DNA of 64,000 nucleotides from Rhodospirillum sp. (GCA_021741145.1 JAIOYK010000003.1:117232-181231); one strand, 5' to 3'. Shown: positions 1-9,461, counted from the first letter of the stretch. Numbers and translations: made by a program. The notes: generated from the letters alone by a model not told the origin.

Positions 1-393
1 GAAGGCGTAGAGGACCACGATCCCGCCCAAGGCACAGGCGAGGATGGACGGAAGGGCTTTGGTGGGGTGACCAAAGCGGGCGACGAGCCAGCCGGTGGCC
101 AGGGCCGCGAAGGGGAACCCGATCGCGAAGCCGCCGGTGGGGCTGGCGAAAACTCCCAGGCCACCCCGCCCGCCCGCCAACAGGGGCAACCCCAGGGCAA
201 GGAGCAAGACGAAGATCAGCATGGCGCCAAACCCGCGCCGGGCGCCCAGAATGGCTCCGGCGAGCATGCACCCCATGGATTGGGCGGTGATCGGAACACC
301 TAGGGGCAGGACGAACGAGGGCAGCAGACCAAGGGCGGCCATCACGGCGGCAAAGAGGCCCATCAGGACAAGGTCGCGGGTGGAGAGGGACAT
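1..393 (-). CDS. bioY: Biotin ECF transporter S component BioY (3' end cut by window edge)
   Basis: Reading the minus strand from the ATG at 393 gives 131 open codons that run off the left edge. The protein starts MSLSTRDLVLMGLFAAVMAA and continues with LGVPITAQSMGCMLAGAILG and a Gly/Leu-rich membrane region ending in GGFAIGFPFAALATGW, the pattern of the BioY family of membrane-embedded, biotin-binding S components. BioY proteins are usually about 180-200 residues, so roughly a third is missing. It is the last of three same-strand genes after bioM and bioN, which encode the ATPase and the T component. Together they should form a complete importer for biotin. The 70 bp gap after bioN suggests co-transcription. 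Confidence 0.88.
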   Translation of the reverse strand, partial: MSLSTRDLVLMGLFAAVMAALGLLPSFVLPLGVPITAQSMGCMLAGAILGARRGFGAMLIFVLLLALGLPLLAGGRGGLGVFASPTGGFAIGFPFAALATGWLVARFGHPTKALPSILACALGGIVVLYAF

Positions 394-463
394 GGATCGT
401 TCCTTCGGCAGGCGCTGAGACGCTTTATTTCGGTGAATTTCCGCCACTATGGGTGGCTTGGAC

Positions 464-1111
464 CTATCCGTCCAGCCTTCCATTCGGATGGCTGTCGGAG
501 CGCCCCTCGATCACCGCGTCCAGGCCGCGGGCCTCCACGGCCTCGGCCACTTGGTCAGCCATGCGCAGGGCGCGGATGACCAGGGGGACGGCCATGGCGA
601 ACCAGGCCCGTTCCCGTCCCCGGGCGGCCATGGCCTCGCGAGTTTCCTGGGCCAGACCCATCAATACGGGAATGAAACGGATTGTCAAGGTCAGGGCGAA
701 GGCCAGGGCTTGGGGGTGGACGCCCAGGGGACGCAGCGGTGCCAGGGTCCGTTCCAGCGTTTCCATTAAAGCCGAAAGCGGTGTGGTGAAGGTGACGAGG
801 GTGGCGCAGAGGACCAGGGTGAGCAGACGGGCCGAAACCTCCGCGGCGGAGGCCCATCCGGCGAGCCAAGCCTGACTCCCGGCGATCAGGACCAGAAAGA
901 AGGTCAGCGCGCGGATTTGCGCCCACCCCCGACCCCATCCCAGACCACAGGCGGGGTATGCGAGGAAGGCGAACACCGCGCAGGTTCCCAGGATCCAGGG
1001 ATTGGCCACGAAAAACAGCCCGGCGCCCAGGGCGGCGAGGGTGAGCAGCTTGAGCCCCACGGGCGCCCGGTGCAGCACCGACACGCCGGGAACATGCATC
1101 CCCGCGATCAC
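464..1111 (-). CDS. bioN: Energy-coupling factor transmembrane protein BioN (EcfT/CbiQ family)
   Basis: A 215-residue hydrophobic protein with several membrane segments. It carries the two Ala-Arg-Gly motifs of EcfT proteins: AARG near residues 162-165 and EARG near 193-196. In the family these helices dock onto the ATPase and couple ATP hydrolysis to substrate-protein movement. I chose the GTG at 1111 because GGGAGCGG lies just upstream; an ATG 12 bases later (1099) is an alternative. It sits between bioM and bioY, and that neighbourhood makes biotin the likely substrate; the T component alone would not reveal specificity. Confidence 0.85.
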   Translation of the reverse strand: MIAGMHVPGVSVLHRAPVGLKLLTLAALGAGLFFVANPWILGTCAVFAFLAYPACGLGWGRGWAQIRALTFFLVLIAGSQAWLAGWASAAEVSARLLTLVLCATLVTFTTPLSALMETLERTLAPLRPLGVHPQALAFALTLTIRFIPVLMGLAQETREAMAARGRERAWFAMAVPLVIRALRMADQVAEAVEARGLDAVIEGRSDSHPNGRLDG

Positions 1112-1130
1112 GCCATCCGCTCCCGCGGGA

Positions 1131-1862
1131 TCACTGCACCCGCTCCCGCTCGGCCACCAGGGCTTCGTAGAAGGCGATGGCCGCGTCCGGGGGGGCATCC
1201 TGGATGATTCGGCCCCCATCGACCACCAGGACCCGGTCGAAACCGGCCAATTGGGCCAAATCGTGGGTGGCGAGGATGACCCTTTGGGGCAACTCGGCGA
1301 CCAGACGGCGAAACAGGCGGGCGCCGGCCAGATCCAGCATGGTTGTTGGTTCGTCCATGACCAGGATCAGCGGGTCCATCGCCACGATGGCGGCCAGGGC
1401 AAGGCGCTGCTTCTCCCCTCCGGAAAGAAGGTAGGCGGGCCGATCCTCGAATCCTTCGAGGCCGAAACGACTCAGGGAAGCCCTGGCCTTTCGGTTTGCT
1501 TCCTCCTTGCCCAGCTTCAGGGGTTTCAAGCCAAAGGTGACGTCCTCCAGGGGCGTGGGCATGACGATTTGGGCGTCGGCGTTCTGGAAGAGGAACCCGA
1601 CCCGGCGGCGCACCGCCTGCTTTTCCTTGGGCAAGGCGAGGCCATCCACGCGAACGGTCCCTTCCGCCGGTGTCGTCAGGCCGTTGATCAGGCGGATCAA
1701 GGTGCTTTTGCCCGCGCCATTCGGGCCGATGACGCCGATTCGCCGCTCCGTCAGGGTCAGGGAGATCTCCGAGAGGAGGGCGCGCCCGTCCTCCGCCCGG
1801 ACCGTAACCGAATCGAGGACGATGGCGTCGGCGGAAGGCGTGGATGGGGGCGGGACGGTCAA
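1131..1862 (-). CDS. bioM: Biotin transporter ATP-binding protein BioM (EcfA/CbiO family)
   Basis: A 243-residue ABC ATPase. Walker A GPNGAGKST is at about residues 46-54, the signature LSGGEKQ at about 146-152, and Walker B LILVMDEPT at about 165-173. It should energise the BioN-BioY complex at the inner face of the membrane. The likely start is a TTG at 1862 that overlaps the TGA of the upstream MaoC-like gene and has GGAGGA a few bases ahead; an upstream in-frame ATG would extend it into the MaoC gene. The overlap implies translational coupling. Confidence 0.87.
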   Translation of the reverse strand: MTVPPPSTPSADAIVLDSVTVRAEDGRALLSEISLTLTERRIGVIGPNGAGKSTLIRLINGLTTPAEGTVRVDGLALPKEKQAVRRRVGFLFQNADAQIVMPTPLEDVTFGLKPLKLGKEEANRKARASLSRFGLEGFEDRPAYLLSGGEKQRLALAAIVAMDPLILVMDEPTTMLDLAGARLFRRLVAELPQRVILATHDLAQLAGFDRVLVVDGGRIIQDAPPDAAIAFYEALVAERERVQ

Positions 1863-2305
1863 GGATTCTCCTCCACCAAACTGGTGAAACGCCCGGTGAG
1901 GACGGGGCCAGCGGGAACAATGTCGCAATGGAGTTGGGCCTCCACCACCACCAGCGTGCGGCCCGGTCCAGCGGTCCGGCGGGTTACTTCCCGGGCCGTG
2001 GCGCCCAGGCGACCGCCCACGGGGGCGGGACGGAGGAAGCGGACCGTTTCATAGGACCGCTGCCAGCTCCGGGTCCCCGGATGATAGCCGAGCGCCCGCC
2101 CCAGCTCCGCCACCAGGACGGACAGGAGGAAGGCGCCAGGCAGGACGGTCCCGCCCCCCGGCAGACCATCCCGCGCCGCGCGGTCCGGATCGACGTGGAT
2201 CCATTGGTCATCGCCGGACAAATCGCGGAAGGCGTCCGCGTCCGCTTGCCGGGTCTCCCGCCACCTGTTCGGCTTTTCGGGCAGGGAGGACGAAGGTCCG
2301 CTCAC
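1859..2305 (-). CDS. MaoC-like hot-dog dehydratase
   Basis: A 148-residue single hot-dog-fold protein. The hydratase motif reads SGDDQWIHVDPDRA and keeps the catalytic Asp and His of R-hydratases; the usual Asn-Pro between them is replaced by Gln-Trp, as in several MaoC-domain proteins. The usual His-Gly near the second motif is Pro-Gly here (TVLPGAFLLSV). The substrate is probably an acyl-thioester, but nothing shows which one. The start is placed at the GTG at 2305 because an earlier ATG (2368) would overlap gshB by more than 50 bases. It is joined to bioM by a short overlap, perhaps only as operon cargo. Confidence 0.75.
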   Translation of the reverse strand: MSGPSSSLPEKPNRWRETRQADADAFRDLSGDDQWIHVDPDRAARDGLPGGGTVLPGAFLLSVLVAELGRALGYHPGTRSWQRSYETVRFLRPAPVGGRLGATAREVTRRTAGPGRTLVVVEAQLHCDIVPAGPVLTGRFTSLVEENP

Positions 2306-2312
2306 GGGTGGC

Positions 2313-3263
2313 TCACAGGCGCCCTTCAATGGCGTCCCAGATATCCGACTCGATCGATACGTTATCAAACCGGTCTATTTCCTGGATGCCGGTGGGGGAG
2401 GTCACGTTGATTTCCGTCAGCACGTCGCCGATGACATCAATGCCGACGAAGATCAGGCCCTTTTCCTTCAGAGTGGGGCCGATGGCCTCGCAGATTTCCA
2501 GGTCGCGTTTGGTCAGCGGGCTCTTCTCGGGTCGTCCGCCCACATGCATGTTGGAGCGGGATTCCCCCGCCGCGGGCACTCGGTTGACCGCGCCGGCGGG
2601 TTTACCATCCACCAGGATGATCCGCTTGTCACCCTCGCGCACCGCGGGCATGTAGCGCTGGATCATCAGAGGTTCCCGGCCAAGGGAGTCGCGGAACATT
2701 TCCAGCAGGGAGTTGAGGTTTTCGTCCCCGGGTTTGAGGTGGAAAACACCCGCTCCGCCATTGCCGAACAGGGGTTTGACGATAATGTCCTGGTATTCTT
2801 CGCGGAAGGCGCTGATGGCGGCCTTGTCACTGGTGATCAGGGTCGGCGGCATCAATTCCGGCCACCGGGTGACGAACAGCTTTTCCGGGGCGTTGCGCAC
2901 TTCCCGCGGGTCATTGACCACCAGGGTTTCCGGGTGGACATGCTCCAACAGGTGGGTGGCGGTGATATAGCCCATGTCGAAGGGGGGATCCTGACGCATC
3001 AGGACCACGTCCACGGACCCCAGATCGATGATTTCGGGGGACCCAAGGGTGACGTGGTTGCCGGGCTCTCGCCGCAGGGTCATGGGGTGGGCTTGGGCCG
3101 TCAGGCGACCATCCCGAAAGGCCAGGGCCGTGGGCAGATAGTGGAACAGGTCATGCCCGCGCCGTTGGGCCTCGAGGCCCAGGGCGAAACTGCTGTCGCC
3201 ATTGATGTCGATGGATTGGATGGGATCCATCTGGATCGCCACTACCTTGGAAGAACGAGTCAT
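2313..3263 (-). CDS. gshB: Glutathione synthetase
   Basis: A 316-residue ATP-grasp enzyme that joins gamma-glutamylcysteine to glycine, the second step of glutathione synthesis. Family hallmarks include the N-terminal [22 protein letters not shown] for substrate binding, the ATP-grasp segment [13 protein letters not shown], and the C-terminal [16 protein letters not shown]. The length matches bacterial GshB (about 315). The ATG at 3263 starts [14 protein letters not shown]. It follows the SirB1-like, BON, yraN and rsmI genes on the same strand, an arrangement often seen in alphaproteobacteria. No truncation is seen. Confidence 0.97.
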   Translation of the reverse strand: MTRSSKVVAIQMDPIQSIDINGDSSFALGLEAQRRGHDLFHYLPTALAFRDGRLTAQAHPMTLRREPGNHVTLGSPEIIDLGSVDVVLMRQDPPFDMGYITATHLLEHVHPETLVVNDPREVRNAPEKLFVTRWPELMPPTLITSDKAAISAFREEYQDIIVKPLFGNGGAGVFHLKPGDENLNSLLEMFRDSLGREPLMIQRYMPAVREGDKRIILVDGKPAGAVNRVPAAGESRSNMHVGGRPEKSPLTKRDLEICEAIGPTLKEKGLIFVGIDVIGDVLTEINVTSPTGIQEIDRFDNVSIESDIWDAIEGRL

Positions 3264-3344
3264 GGAGTCGGATATCCGCGCCTGAGGGGCCAGACCGGTG
3301 GGAGGAAAAGCCCGGAGTGTGAATGTCGTTTTCTTGTCGCTACC

Positions 3345-4223
3345 CTATCGCAGCCTTTGGCGCAACTCCTTGACCACCAGATCCACCCGCTGGCGATCCG
3401 GACCCTGGGGCGCGATTTCCAGGAAATGGTCAAGCGCGGCCACCGCCTCGGGTAGGTCGCCCAGGCGCAAATGGATCAATCCCTTTTCCCGCCACAGGGT
3501 TGGATCGCCTGGGCAGACCAGTCGCAGACTTTCCACCCGGGCCAGGGCACCCTGGGCATCGCCCTTTTCCAGCAGGCGTATCTTGGCGTTGTTACGCAGG
3601 CGTGTGAGCATCACGCGGTTCGATACAGGTTGGTAATGACCCCGCTCCAGCTCCGCGGCGGGGCCCATGATGGCCTTGAGCAACAGGCGCAGGGCGGGTG
3701 CGGGCATGTTCTGGCCGTCGTGGAAGGGGTCGAGGATCATCCGCTCTCCTTCCACTTCCAGTCGGGTGAGGAAATGACCAGGGAAATCCAGGCCGCTCAT
3801 GCCCCATCCCTGGGATCGGGCGAGGTGGATGTAGAGGATACCCATGGCGATGGGTAGGCCCATGCGACGCTCCAGGACTCGGATGAAATCACTGTTGTCC
3901 AGGTCATCGTAGGTTTCCATATCGCCGTGGAAATCCGCGGACTCCACCAGGACCGCGCGCAGGGCCTCGGCTCGCTTTCCAATGTCGGGATCTTCTCCCA
4001 GGTCCACCACCCGGAGAGCGAGTTGCTCCCGCAGATCAAGGAGAAGGGCACGGAGAACCGACAAGTCCGTGCCCGGATTGTCCAGGGCGGACAACAGCAG
4101 GGCGGCCTCGGCCAAGTCGATCTCTTCGTCCGGCAGGGCTCCCATCCGGGTGAGGGCCGCGCGCACCGAGTCTTCCCGGGCGCGGCTTCGGGGCGGTATG
4201 TCGTGCGTCCGTTGATAAACCAT
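3345..4223 (-). CDS. SirB1-family transglutaminase-like protein with TPR-like C-terminus
   Basis: A 292-residue protein. The middle (about 90-190) matches the SirB1 transglutaminase-like region, including GLPIAMGILYIHLARSQG and LDFPGHFLTRLEVEG; the catalytic-triad Cys of true transglutaminases is not evident. The C-terminal 90 residues look like TPR repeats (LWREKGLIHLRLGDLPEAVAALD). The biochemical role is unknown. The start is the ATG at 4223 after GGGGGAAC; the open frame extends ten codons further upstream. It stands between the BON lipoprotein gene and gshB. Confidence 0.8.
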   Translation of the reverse strand: MVYQRTHDIPPRSRAREDSVRAALTRMGALPDEEIDLAEAALLLSALDNPGTDLSVLRALLLDLREQLALRVVDLGEDPDIGKRAEALRAVLVESADFHGDMETYDDLDNSDFIRVLERRMGLPIAMGILYIHLARSQGWGMSGLDFPGHFLTRLEVEGERMILDPFHDGQNMPAPALRLLLKAIMGPAAELERGHYQPVSNRVMLTRLRNNAKIRLLEKGDAQGALARVESLRLVCPGDPTLWREKGLIHLRLGDLPEAVAALDHFLEIAPQGPDRQRVDLVVKELRQRLR

Positions 4224-4272
4224 CTCAGGCGTTCCCCCTCTCCCCCTTTCCAAACCGGATCCGATCCCGGGC

Positions 4273-4926
4273 TTAAAGGTCGGGATCGGTCTTCAGGCGG
4301 GTGTAGTCCACGATCCGCCGCACATGCGGCAATCCCCGCGCATGGCCCAAAACCCGGTCGCGTTCAGCGCTATTTTGCCCAATGCCCATGATGAACACCG
4401 TTCCGTTCACCACGTCGATGGAATAGTTGATGGACTGGATTTCCGAGTCGAAGAGGAGAATGGCCTCCATCTTGTTTGTCAGCCAGACATCCCGCCCATA
4501 ATCCACCAAATCCGATGTGTCCTCCGCGTTCAATTCGCTGAGAACCTCCTGGACTCCCTTCACTTCCCAGGCGAGGCGCACGGCCTCGACCCTATGGTCC
4601 ATCCGGGGGACGGACCCGGTCATCAGGACTCGTCCCTCACGCACGGTAACGTTCACTTGATGGAACAGGGCTTCGTTGGACTCCAGCAATTTCGCGTTGA
4701 TCGCCAAATCGATGACCCCGTCATCGACGGCCCCGGAGAATCCCCGCTCTTCGAGGGCCATGGTGGTCGCCTTCGCGGCGATGCCGATGGCCAAGCCTTG
4801 CGGGGTGCATCCAGCAAGGGAGCCCATCAGTGCCAGTCTCACCAGCGCGAATCCAAATCGTGAGGCAAGAACCGCCCCCGCGAAGACAGGCCCCACCGTA
4901 CGAGAATCCAATCTGTTCCGTGTCAT
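4273..4926 (-). CDS. BON-domain lipoprotein (OsmY/DolP-like)
   Basis: A 217-residue exported protein. A hydrophobic N-terminus ends in a lipobox, SLAGC, at about residues 36-40. Two BON-type repeats follow (about 65-130 and 140-210) with VTVREGRVLMTGSVPRMDHR and YSIDVVNGTVFIMGIGQNSAER. BON lipoproteins bind phospholipid and help maintain the outer membrane. The N-terminal stretch before the hydrophobic segment is long, so the true start may lie downstream of the ATG at 4926, which has no clear ribosome-binding site. It is linked to yraN and rsmI, as is common near the penicillin-binding-protein activator gene. Confidence 0.82.
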   Translation of the reverse strand: MTRNRLDSRTVGPVFAGAVLASRFGFALVRLALMGSLAGCTPQGLAIGIAAKATTMALEERGFSGAVDDGVIDLAINAKLLESNEALFHQVNVTVREGRVLMTGSVPRMDHRVEAVRLAWEVKGVQEVLSELNAEDTSDLVDYGRDVWLTNKMEAILLFDSEIQSINYSIDVVNGTVFIMGIGQNSAERDRVLGHARGLPHVRRIVDYTRLKTDPDL

Positions 4927-4945
4927 CGGGAAGGGAGTCTAGCCT

Positions 4946-5314
4946 TTATGAGTCCACCCGCCAAGCGTCACGCGCGTGGTGAAGGCGGAGGGGGCTGGTC
5001 ACCACCATCACATCGAACCGGCAATCGGTCCTGTCGAGGCGGGTTTGGCTCCGTGCCAGATAGACCTCCGCGCCCCGTTGGATGCGGTGGCGCTGGTGGC
5101 GGGTGACCGCTTCCAGGCCCTGGGCGAGGGTGGGGCGGGCCTTGACCTCGATAAAGGCCAGGACGGCGCCCCGGCGGGCAATGATGTCCACTTCGCCGGC
5201 ACCGGTGCCCCGGCCCACCTGGAACCGTCGGGCGAGGATCCGCCAGCCGGTCAGGCGGAGCCAAAGCGCGCAGAGGGCTTCCGCCCATCGGCCCCGGCCG
5301 TCGCCGGAGATCAT
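4946..5314 (-). CDS. yraN: YraN family protein (UPF0102, nuclease-like fold)
   Basis: A 122-residue protein with the YraN pattern: an N-terminal [20 protein letters not shown] followed by a PD-(D/E)xK-like core, [21 protein letters not shown]. The conserved Glu, Asp and Glu-x-Lys resemble restriction-endonuclease-fold nucleases, but activity is not established for the family. The start overlaps the rsmI stop by 4 bases (ATGA type), so the two are translationally coupled, as in many proteobacteria. Confidence 0.9.
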   Translation of the reverse strand: MISGDGRGRWAEALCALWLRLTGWRILARRFQVGRGTGAGEVDIIARRGAVLAFIEVKARPTLAQGLEAVTRHQRHRIQRGAEVYLARSQTRLDRTDCRFDVMVVTSPLRLHHARDAWRVDS

Positions 5315-6210
5315 ATATCGGGTCCGCCCTTGGAGAGGGTCAGGGCCCTTTGATAAACGGTTCGCCGAGGCACACCCATCTCCCTGGACAGGGTGTCGGA
5401 AAGGGCGCGGACCCCCTCCCCCGCCGCCAGGGCCTCGGCGATCCGCGCGTCCAGGTCCGCCTCGCTCGGCGCGGCGTTGGGCGGTGGCGGCGCGATGACC
5501 AGGACCACCTCGCCCTTTGGGGAACCCGCCTGGGCATAGTGGGCGGCCAACTCGGTCAGGGTCCCCCGGCGGATTTCCTCGTGCAGTTTGGTCAGTTCCC
5601 GGCAGACCGCGGCCTCGCGCCCGCCCATGGTTTCGGCCAGGACCGCCAGGGTTTTACCCAAGCGGGAGACCCCTTCGAACAGCACCAGCGTCGCGGGGAT
5701 CGGGGCCAGTTCGTCCCGGAAGGCGGCGAGCTTTCCGGGCTTGGAGGGGGGAAAGCCAGCGAAGAGGAAGCGATCCGTGGGCAGGCCCGACAGGGCCAGG
5801 GCCGTTGGTACGGCGGAGACCCCCGGCGCCGCGGTCACGACGATGCCCGCCGCGTGACAGGCTCGAACCAGTTTGTAGCCGGGGTCGGAAATCAAAGGCA
5901 TCCCCGCGTCGGAGACCAGGGCCACCGCGGCGCCCTCGGCCAAGCGGGCAAGCAGGGCGGGGCGAGCCTTCTCGGCATTGTGTTCGTGATAGGGGAAAAG
6001 GCGGGTCGACAGGCCCAACCGGTTCATCAGGCCGCCGGTCACCCGGGTATCCTCGCAGGCCACGAGATCGGCGCATTTCAGGGTTTCAATGGCTCGCAGG
6101 GTCATGTCCCCCATATTACCGATGGGGGTGGCGACGAGATAGAGTCCCGGGGCAAGTGGACTTCCGTCTTGGGCGTCGCTAGGCTGCGTCGAGTGATTTG
6201 GTTCGGACAC
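5311..6210 (-). CDS. rsmI: 16S rRNA (cytidine(1402)-2'-O)-methyltransferase RsmI
   Basis: A 299-residue tetrapyrrole-methylase-fold enzyme that methylates the ribose of C1402 in the decoding centre. Recognisable motifs are [18 protein letters not shown] near the N-terminus, DLVACEDTR, the SAM-binding [13 protein letters not shown], and the C-terminal helical part that ends [14 protein letters not shown]. The length is typical. It is divergent from the lipoprotein gene at 6229, with only 18 bases between them, so the promoter for one must lie inside or very close to the other. Confidence 0.96.
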   Translation of the reverse strand: MSEPNHSTQPSDAQDGSPLAPGLYLVATPIGNMGDMTLRAIETLKCADLVACEDTRVTGGLMNRLGLSTRLFPYHEHNAEKARPALLARLAEGAAVALVSDAGMPLISDPGYKLVRACHAAGIVVTAAPGVSAVPTALALSGLPTDRFLFAGFPPSKPGKLAAFRDELAPIPATLVLFEGVSRLGKTLAVLAETMGGREAAVCRELTKLHEEIRRGTLTELAAHYAQAGSPKGEVVLVIAPPPPNAAPSEADLDARIAEALAAGEGVRALSDTLSREMGVPRRTVYQRALTLSKGGPDI

Positions 6211-6228
6211 GGGAGGAATTCACCGGTG

Positions 6229-7470
6229 ATGGGTTGTGGAACTAGGAAGGTCCGGTCTCCCGGATCCAGAGGGCGGAGCGTCGGCCGTCTCGCGTTGGTC
6301 GCGGTTGTCGCCCTAGGTTTGGCGGCTTGCGCCCAGAATCAGGCGCGCGGCCCCCAACCGTCAAGCATCGAACCACCGCCGCCGGTCGCCCAGCCCACGG
6401 CGCCCATCCAATCCCAGACCCTGGACGGCCCGGGTCTGATGGGGCAGACCCAGACCGGGGCGGTGCGCGTGGCCTTTCTGGCACCCCTGACCGGCCGTGC
6501 CGCGGGGGTCGGACAGGCCCTGCTCAACGCCGCCCAGATCGCGGCCATCGAGCGGGGATCGGACAGCTTTATCCTGCAGCCCTATGATACCGGGGGAACC
6601 GCCCAGGGGGCGGCCAGCGCCGCCCAAACCGCCCTCGCCCAGGGCGCGCGCATGATTATTGGCCCCCTGTTCGCCGATTCTGTGCGGGCGGTCGCGCCGC
6701 TCGCCCAATCCCGGAGCGTCCCGGTCGTCGCCTTCTCAACGGTCAGTTCCGTGGCCGACAGCGGCGTCTATCTCATCGGCTTCTTGGTCGAGGAGCAACT
6801 CCGCCGGATCCTCGCCCACGCCCGGACCCAAGGGAATGGTCGGGTCGCGGCCCTCTTGCCCGCCAGCGCGGAAGGTCAGGCAACGGCCCAGGCCCTCCAG
6901 GCCGTGGCTCCCCAGGTGGGTGTCCAAGTCGTGACCACCGCCTTCTATGATCCCAGCGGCGCCAATGTGAACGGTCCCGTGAGCCAGGTCGTCGGCTCGG
7001 GTCTGGATACCCTGCTGCTCTCCGACCGGGGTCTGGGGTTGGAGGCCATCGCCGCCCAATTGCCCTATTCGGGCCTGAATCCGGGGCAAGTCATGGTTCT
7101 GGGGACCTTGCTGTGGAACGCCGAAACGGGCTTGGGTCGGGAGCCCATGCTGGTGGGAGCCCGCTTCCCGGCGCCGGACGAGGCGTCGTCCGAGGCATTC
7201 AAGGCCCAGTACCGGGAAACCTATGGGAGCAACCCCATCGATATCGCCGGTTTGGGATACGACGCGACGGCCCTGGCCGCGGCCTTTGTCCGCTCCGGTC
7301 AGCCCCTCACCCGGGCGACCCTGGAGAACTCCAACGGGTTCGCGGGCGTGGACGGGATTTTCCGGTTCCGCTCGGACGGCACTGTCGAACGGGGCTTGGC
7401 CATCAAGGAGATTACCAGGGAGGGGGCCTATCAGGTTGCCCCTTCGCCGACCTCCTTCAGCGGAAGCTGA
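6229..7470 (+). CDS. Penicillin-binding protein activator (LpoA-like lipoprotein)
   Basis: A 413-residue lipoprotein. The signal peptide LALVAVVALGLAACAQ puts the lipidated Cys at about residue 34. The body is a periplasmic-binding (type I) fold: VRVAFLAPLTGRAAGVGQAL, then AQGARMIIGPLFADSVRAVAP and PVVAFSTVSSVADSGVYLIG. Gammaproteobacterial LpoA activates PBP1a, and alphaproteobacterial homologues next to rsmI and yraN carry the same label; activation here is inferred. The ATG at 6229 follows GGGAGGAATT; a GTG directly before it is equally possible. A bidirectional terminator follows the gene. Confidence 0.88.
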   Translation: MGCGTRKVRSPGSRGRSVGRLALVAVVALGLAACAQNQARGPQPSSIEPPPPVAQPTAPIQSQTLDGPGLMGQTQTGAVRVAFLAPLTGRAAGVGQALLNAAQIAAIERGSDSFILQPYDTGGTAQGAASAAQTALAQGARMIIGPLFADSVRAVAPLAQSRSVPVVAFSTVSSVADSGVYLIGFLVEEQLRRILAHARTQGNGRVAALLPASAEGQATAQALQAVAPQVGVQVVTTAFYDPSGANVNGPVSQVVGSGLDTLLLSDRGLGLEAIAAQLPYSGLNPGQVMVLGTLLWNAETGLGREPMLVGARFPAPDEASSEAFKAQYRETYGSNPIDIAGLGYDATALAAAFVRSGQPLTRATLENSNGFAGVDGIFRFRSDGTVERGLAIKEITREGAYQVAPSPTSFSGS

Positions 7471-7499
7471 GGCCAGGGCGGACCCCGTCCGGTTTCGAT

Positions 7500-7530
7500 A
7501 AGCCCGGGGGCACGGCCTCCCGGGCTTTGC
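7500..7530. terminator. Bidirectional Rho-independent terminator
   Basis: Arms AAGCCCGGG (7500-7508) and CCCGGGCTT (7519-7527) pair perfectly over 9 bp around a 10-base loop, with short A and T runs on either side. It lies between two convergent genes that end at 7470 and 7538, so it can serve both strands. Confidence 0.75.
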
Positions 7531-7537
7531 TTTCGGG

Positions 7538-8437
7538 TCAGGCCACGGCCTTGGAGCGGCGTTCGAGCATGGATTTGCTGGCCAACAGGGCGCCGCCGAC
7601 GATCAATAGGCAAGCGACCGCGACAATGGGCGTGGCTTTTCCCTGGCCGAAGGCAATCAACAAAACCGTGGAGATCAGGGGGGCGGCATAGCTGAAAGCG
7701 CCCAGCACCTGGATATCCCCATGCTTCACGCCGTGGTCCCAGGTGAAGAAGGCCGCGCCCACCGGCCCGAGGCCCAGGGCGGCCACGGCGATCCACTCCC
7801 CGGTGGTGGCGGGCCAGACCGTGGTCTCGAAAGCCAGATGGCAGGGGATGGCGAGCAGGGCCGTGGCACCGCAGAACCACCCCACCGCGTCCGTGGGGAC
7901 GGAGCCGAATTTGCGGGAGAGGACCGAATAGGTCGACCAGGTCAGGGCGCAGACCAAGGCCGCTCCGTAGCCCAGCAGGTGGGTGGGGTCGAAGGCGATG
8001 GATCCGCCCCGGGTGACCAGCAGAATGGTTCCGAAAAGCCCCATGAGGGCGCCCGCCACATGGAACCAGCGTAGGCGTTCTCCAGGCAGCAAGGCCGAGA
8101 AGACCACGATCAGCAGGGGCCAGAGGTAGGCGATCAGCCCGGCTTCCACCGGCGGGGCATTGCGCAGGGCCATGAAGTAGAAGAAGTGGTATCCGAACAG
8201 GCCAAGAACCCCCAGGACCCAGGCGGCGGCTGGCTGGCGCAGGTGGTCGCGGGCGCGCTCGCCCTTGATGATCCATTTCGCGGCCATCAGCAGGAAGGCG
8301 ACGGCGAAGCTCATGGCCGTGAGCTGGAACGGGGGGACCTTGCCCGTCCAGGTGGTGAACAGGGCCAGCATGCCCCACATGAGAACGGCGGTCGAGCCGA
8401 TCAGCGTGGCGCGGACGATATGCTTTTCGGTGGTCAT
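7538..8437 (-). CDS. DMT-superfamily (EamA) exporter, YddG-like
   Basis: A 299-residue, ten-helix membrane protein made of two EamA repeats. The first begins ATLIGSTAVLMWGMLALFTT and the second GAALVCALTWSTYSVLSRKF. The N-terminal half, with EAGLIAYLWPLLIVVFSALL, resembles YddG-type exporters of aromatic amino acids; the substrate here is an inference. The ATG at 8437 follows GGGGATATCC. It converges on the lipoprotein gene at the terminator near 7510. Confidence 0.82.
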   Translation of the reverse strand: MTTEKHIVRATLIGSTAVLMWGMLALFTTWTGKVPPFQLTAMSFAVAFLLMAAKWIIKGERARDHLRQPAAAWVLGVLGLFGYHFFYFMALRNAPPVEAGLIAYLWPLLIVVFSALLPGERLRWFHVAGALMGLFGTILLVTRGGSIAFDPTHLLGYGAALVCALTWSTYSVLSRKFGSVPTDAVGWFCGATALLAIPCHLAFETTVWPATTGEWIAVAALGLGPVGAAFFTWDHGVKHGDIQVLGAFSYAAPLISTVLLIAFGQGKATPIVAVACLLIVGGALLASKSMLERRSKAVA

Positions 8438-8637
8438 GGATATCCCCGGACAGGAACGGCCCGATGGCGGGCGAAACGGCGGGCGACCAAGCCCACGCGC
8501 CAGTTGGCGAAAGGACGGTCAAAAGCGGATGCGCCGAGCGGATGGGGTAAAAGCGCCCGAGGGTGGTCGGTGGCGGCCAGGATCCAAGATCTCCGCCCTA
8601 GAGCCACCTTAGGGAAAGCGAAGTGGATCCAATTTTT

Positions 8638-8934
8638 TTAGCCACCTCCGGCGATCTTGTCCATGGCCTGGGCCAGGGTGATGTCCTTTTCGGTGATCCC
8701 CCCGGCGTCGTGGGTCGAGAGGACGACCTCCACCCGGCGGTACACATTGAACCATTCGGGATGGTGGTCCATGGCCTCGGCGACCAGGGCGCAGCGGGTC
8801 ATGAAGCCGAAGGCGGCGTTGAAATCGGCGAATTCGAAGGTTTTCGACAGGGCGTCCCGCCGGGGCGGTTCGCTCCAGCCGGAGAGGGTTTTCAGGGCAT
8901 CGGCCCGGGCAGGGCCTTCCAGGCGGAGAGACAT
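8638..8934 (-). CDS. phhB: 4a-hydroxytetrahydrobiopterin dehydratase (pterin-4a-carbinolamine dehydratase)
   Basis: A 98-residue protein with the family pattern [44 protein letters not shown], then [20 protein letters not shown]. The His-His-Pro-Glu-Trp segment is the active-site signature. The enzyme recycles the tetrahydropterin cofactor of aromatic amino acid hydroxylases; no hydroxylase gene is in the window. The size is normal for the family. It is divergent from the zincin gene at 9033. Confidence 0.95.
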   Translation of the reverse strand: MSLRLEGPARADALKTLSGWSEPPRRDALSKTFEFADFNAAFGFMTRCALVAEAMDHHPEWFNVYRRVEVVLSTHDAGGITEKDITLAQAMDKIAGGG

Positions 8935-9032
8935 CGCGGGTTATCCCTTGTGGTGGAAGGGGTGAAAAACGATCTATGCACAACGTGGTCCCCGGGTTCG
9001 GGCGATCAACCCCTTTTTCGCCGGAGTTCCCC

Positions 9033-9461
9033 ATGAGCACGGACCAAACCGGGGCCACCCCCCGTTTCACCACCCCCCCCACCCTGGCGGACATGGACGA
9101 GATCGCCCGGGCGGCCTTCGACTCCATTCCACCCTTTCTTCGGGACCGCTGCGCCGATGTGGTGGTCCGGATCGAGGAGTTCCCCGACGAGGAGGTTCAA
9201 CAGGCCATGGGTCTGGAAAATCCCTTCGAGCTATTGGGCCTGTATCATGGCGTGTCCCTGGACCAGAAGAGCATCCACGACCTGCCTCGGGGGCCGGATA
9301 TGGTCTTTCTCTATCGGTCGCCCCTGCTGGACTACTGGATCGAAACGGGCGAGGATCTGACTCTTCTGGTCCGTCATGTCTTGATCCATGAAATCGGCCA
9401 CCATTTTGGCTTTTCCGACGCCGACATGGAGGGTTTGGACGCCATGATGGACGAGGAATAA
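9033..9461 (+). CDS. Small metallopeptidase-family protein (zincin-like)
   Basis: A 142-residue protein of the family often annotated as metallopeptidase or DUF1025. It carries HEIGHHFGFSD at about residues 119-129, a gluzincin/metzincin-like HExxH in which the third ligand region is followed by Asp. The first half has DVVVRIEEFPDEE, ENPFELLGLYHGV and PDMVFLYRSPLLDYW, all characteristic. The start is set at the ATG at 9033 rather than 8976, because the extra 19 residues do not look conserved. The substrate is unknown. About 85 bases separate it from the Lon-like gene. Confidence 0.85.
   Translation: MSTDQTGATPRFTTPPTLADMDEIARAAFDSIPPFLRDRCADVVVRIEEFPDEEVQQAMGLENPFELLGLYHGVSLDQKSIHDLPRGPDMVFLYRSPLLDYWIETGEDLTLLVRHVLIHEIGHHFGFSDADMEGLDAMMDEE

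Noticed and set aside
5350..6228. Long N-terminal extension of the penicillin-binding-protein activator
   Set aside because: The frame is open but antisense to rsmI, and the lipoprotein signal peptide begins only after the ATG at 6229.
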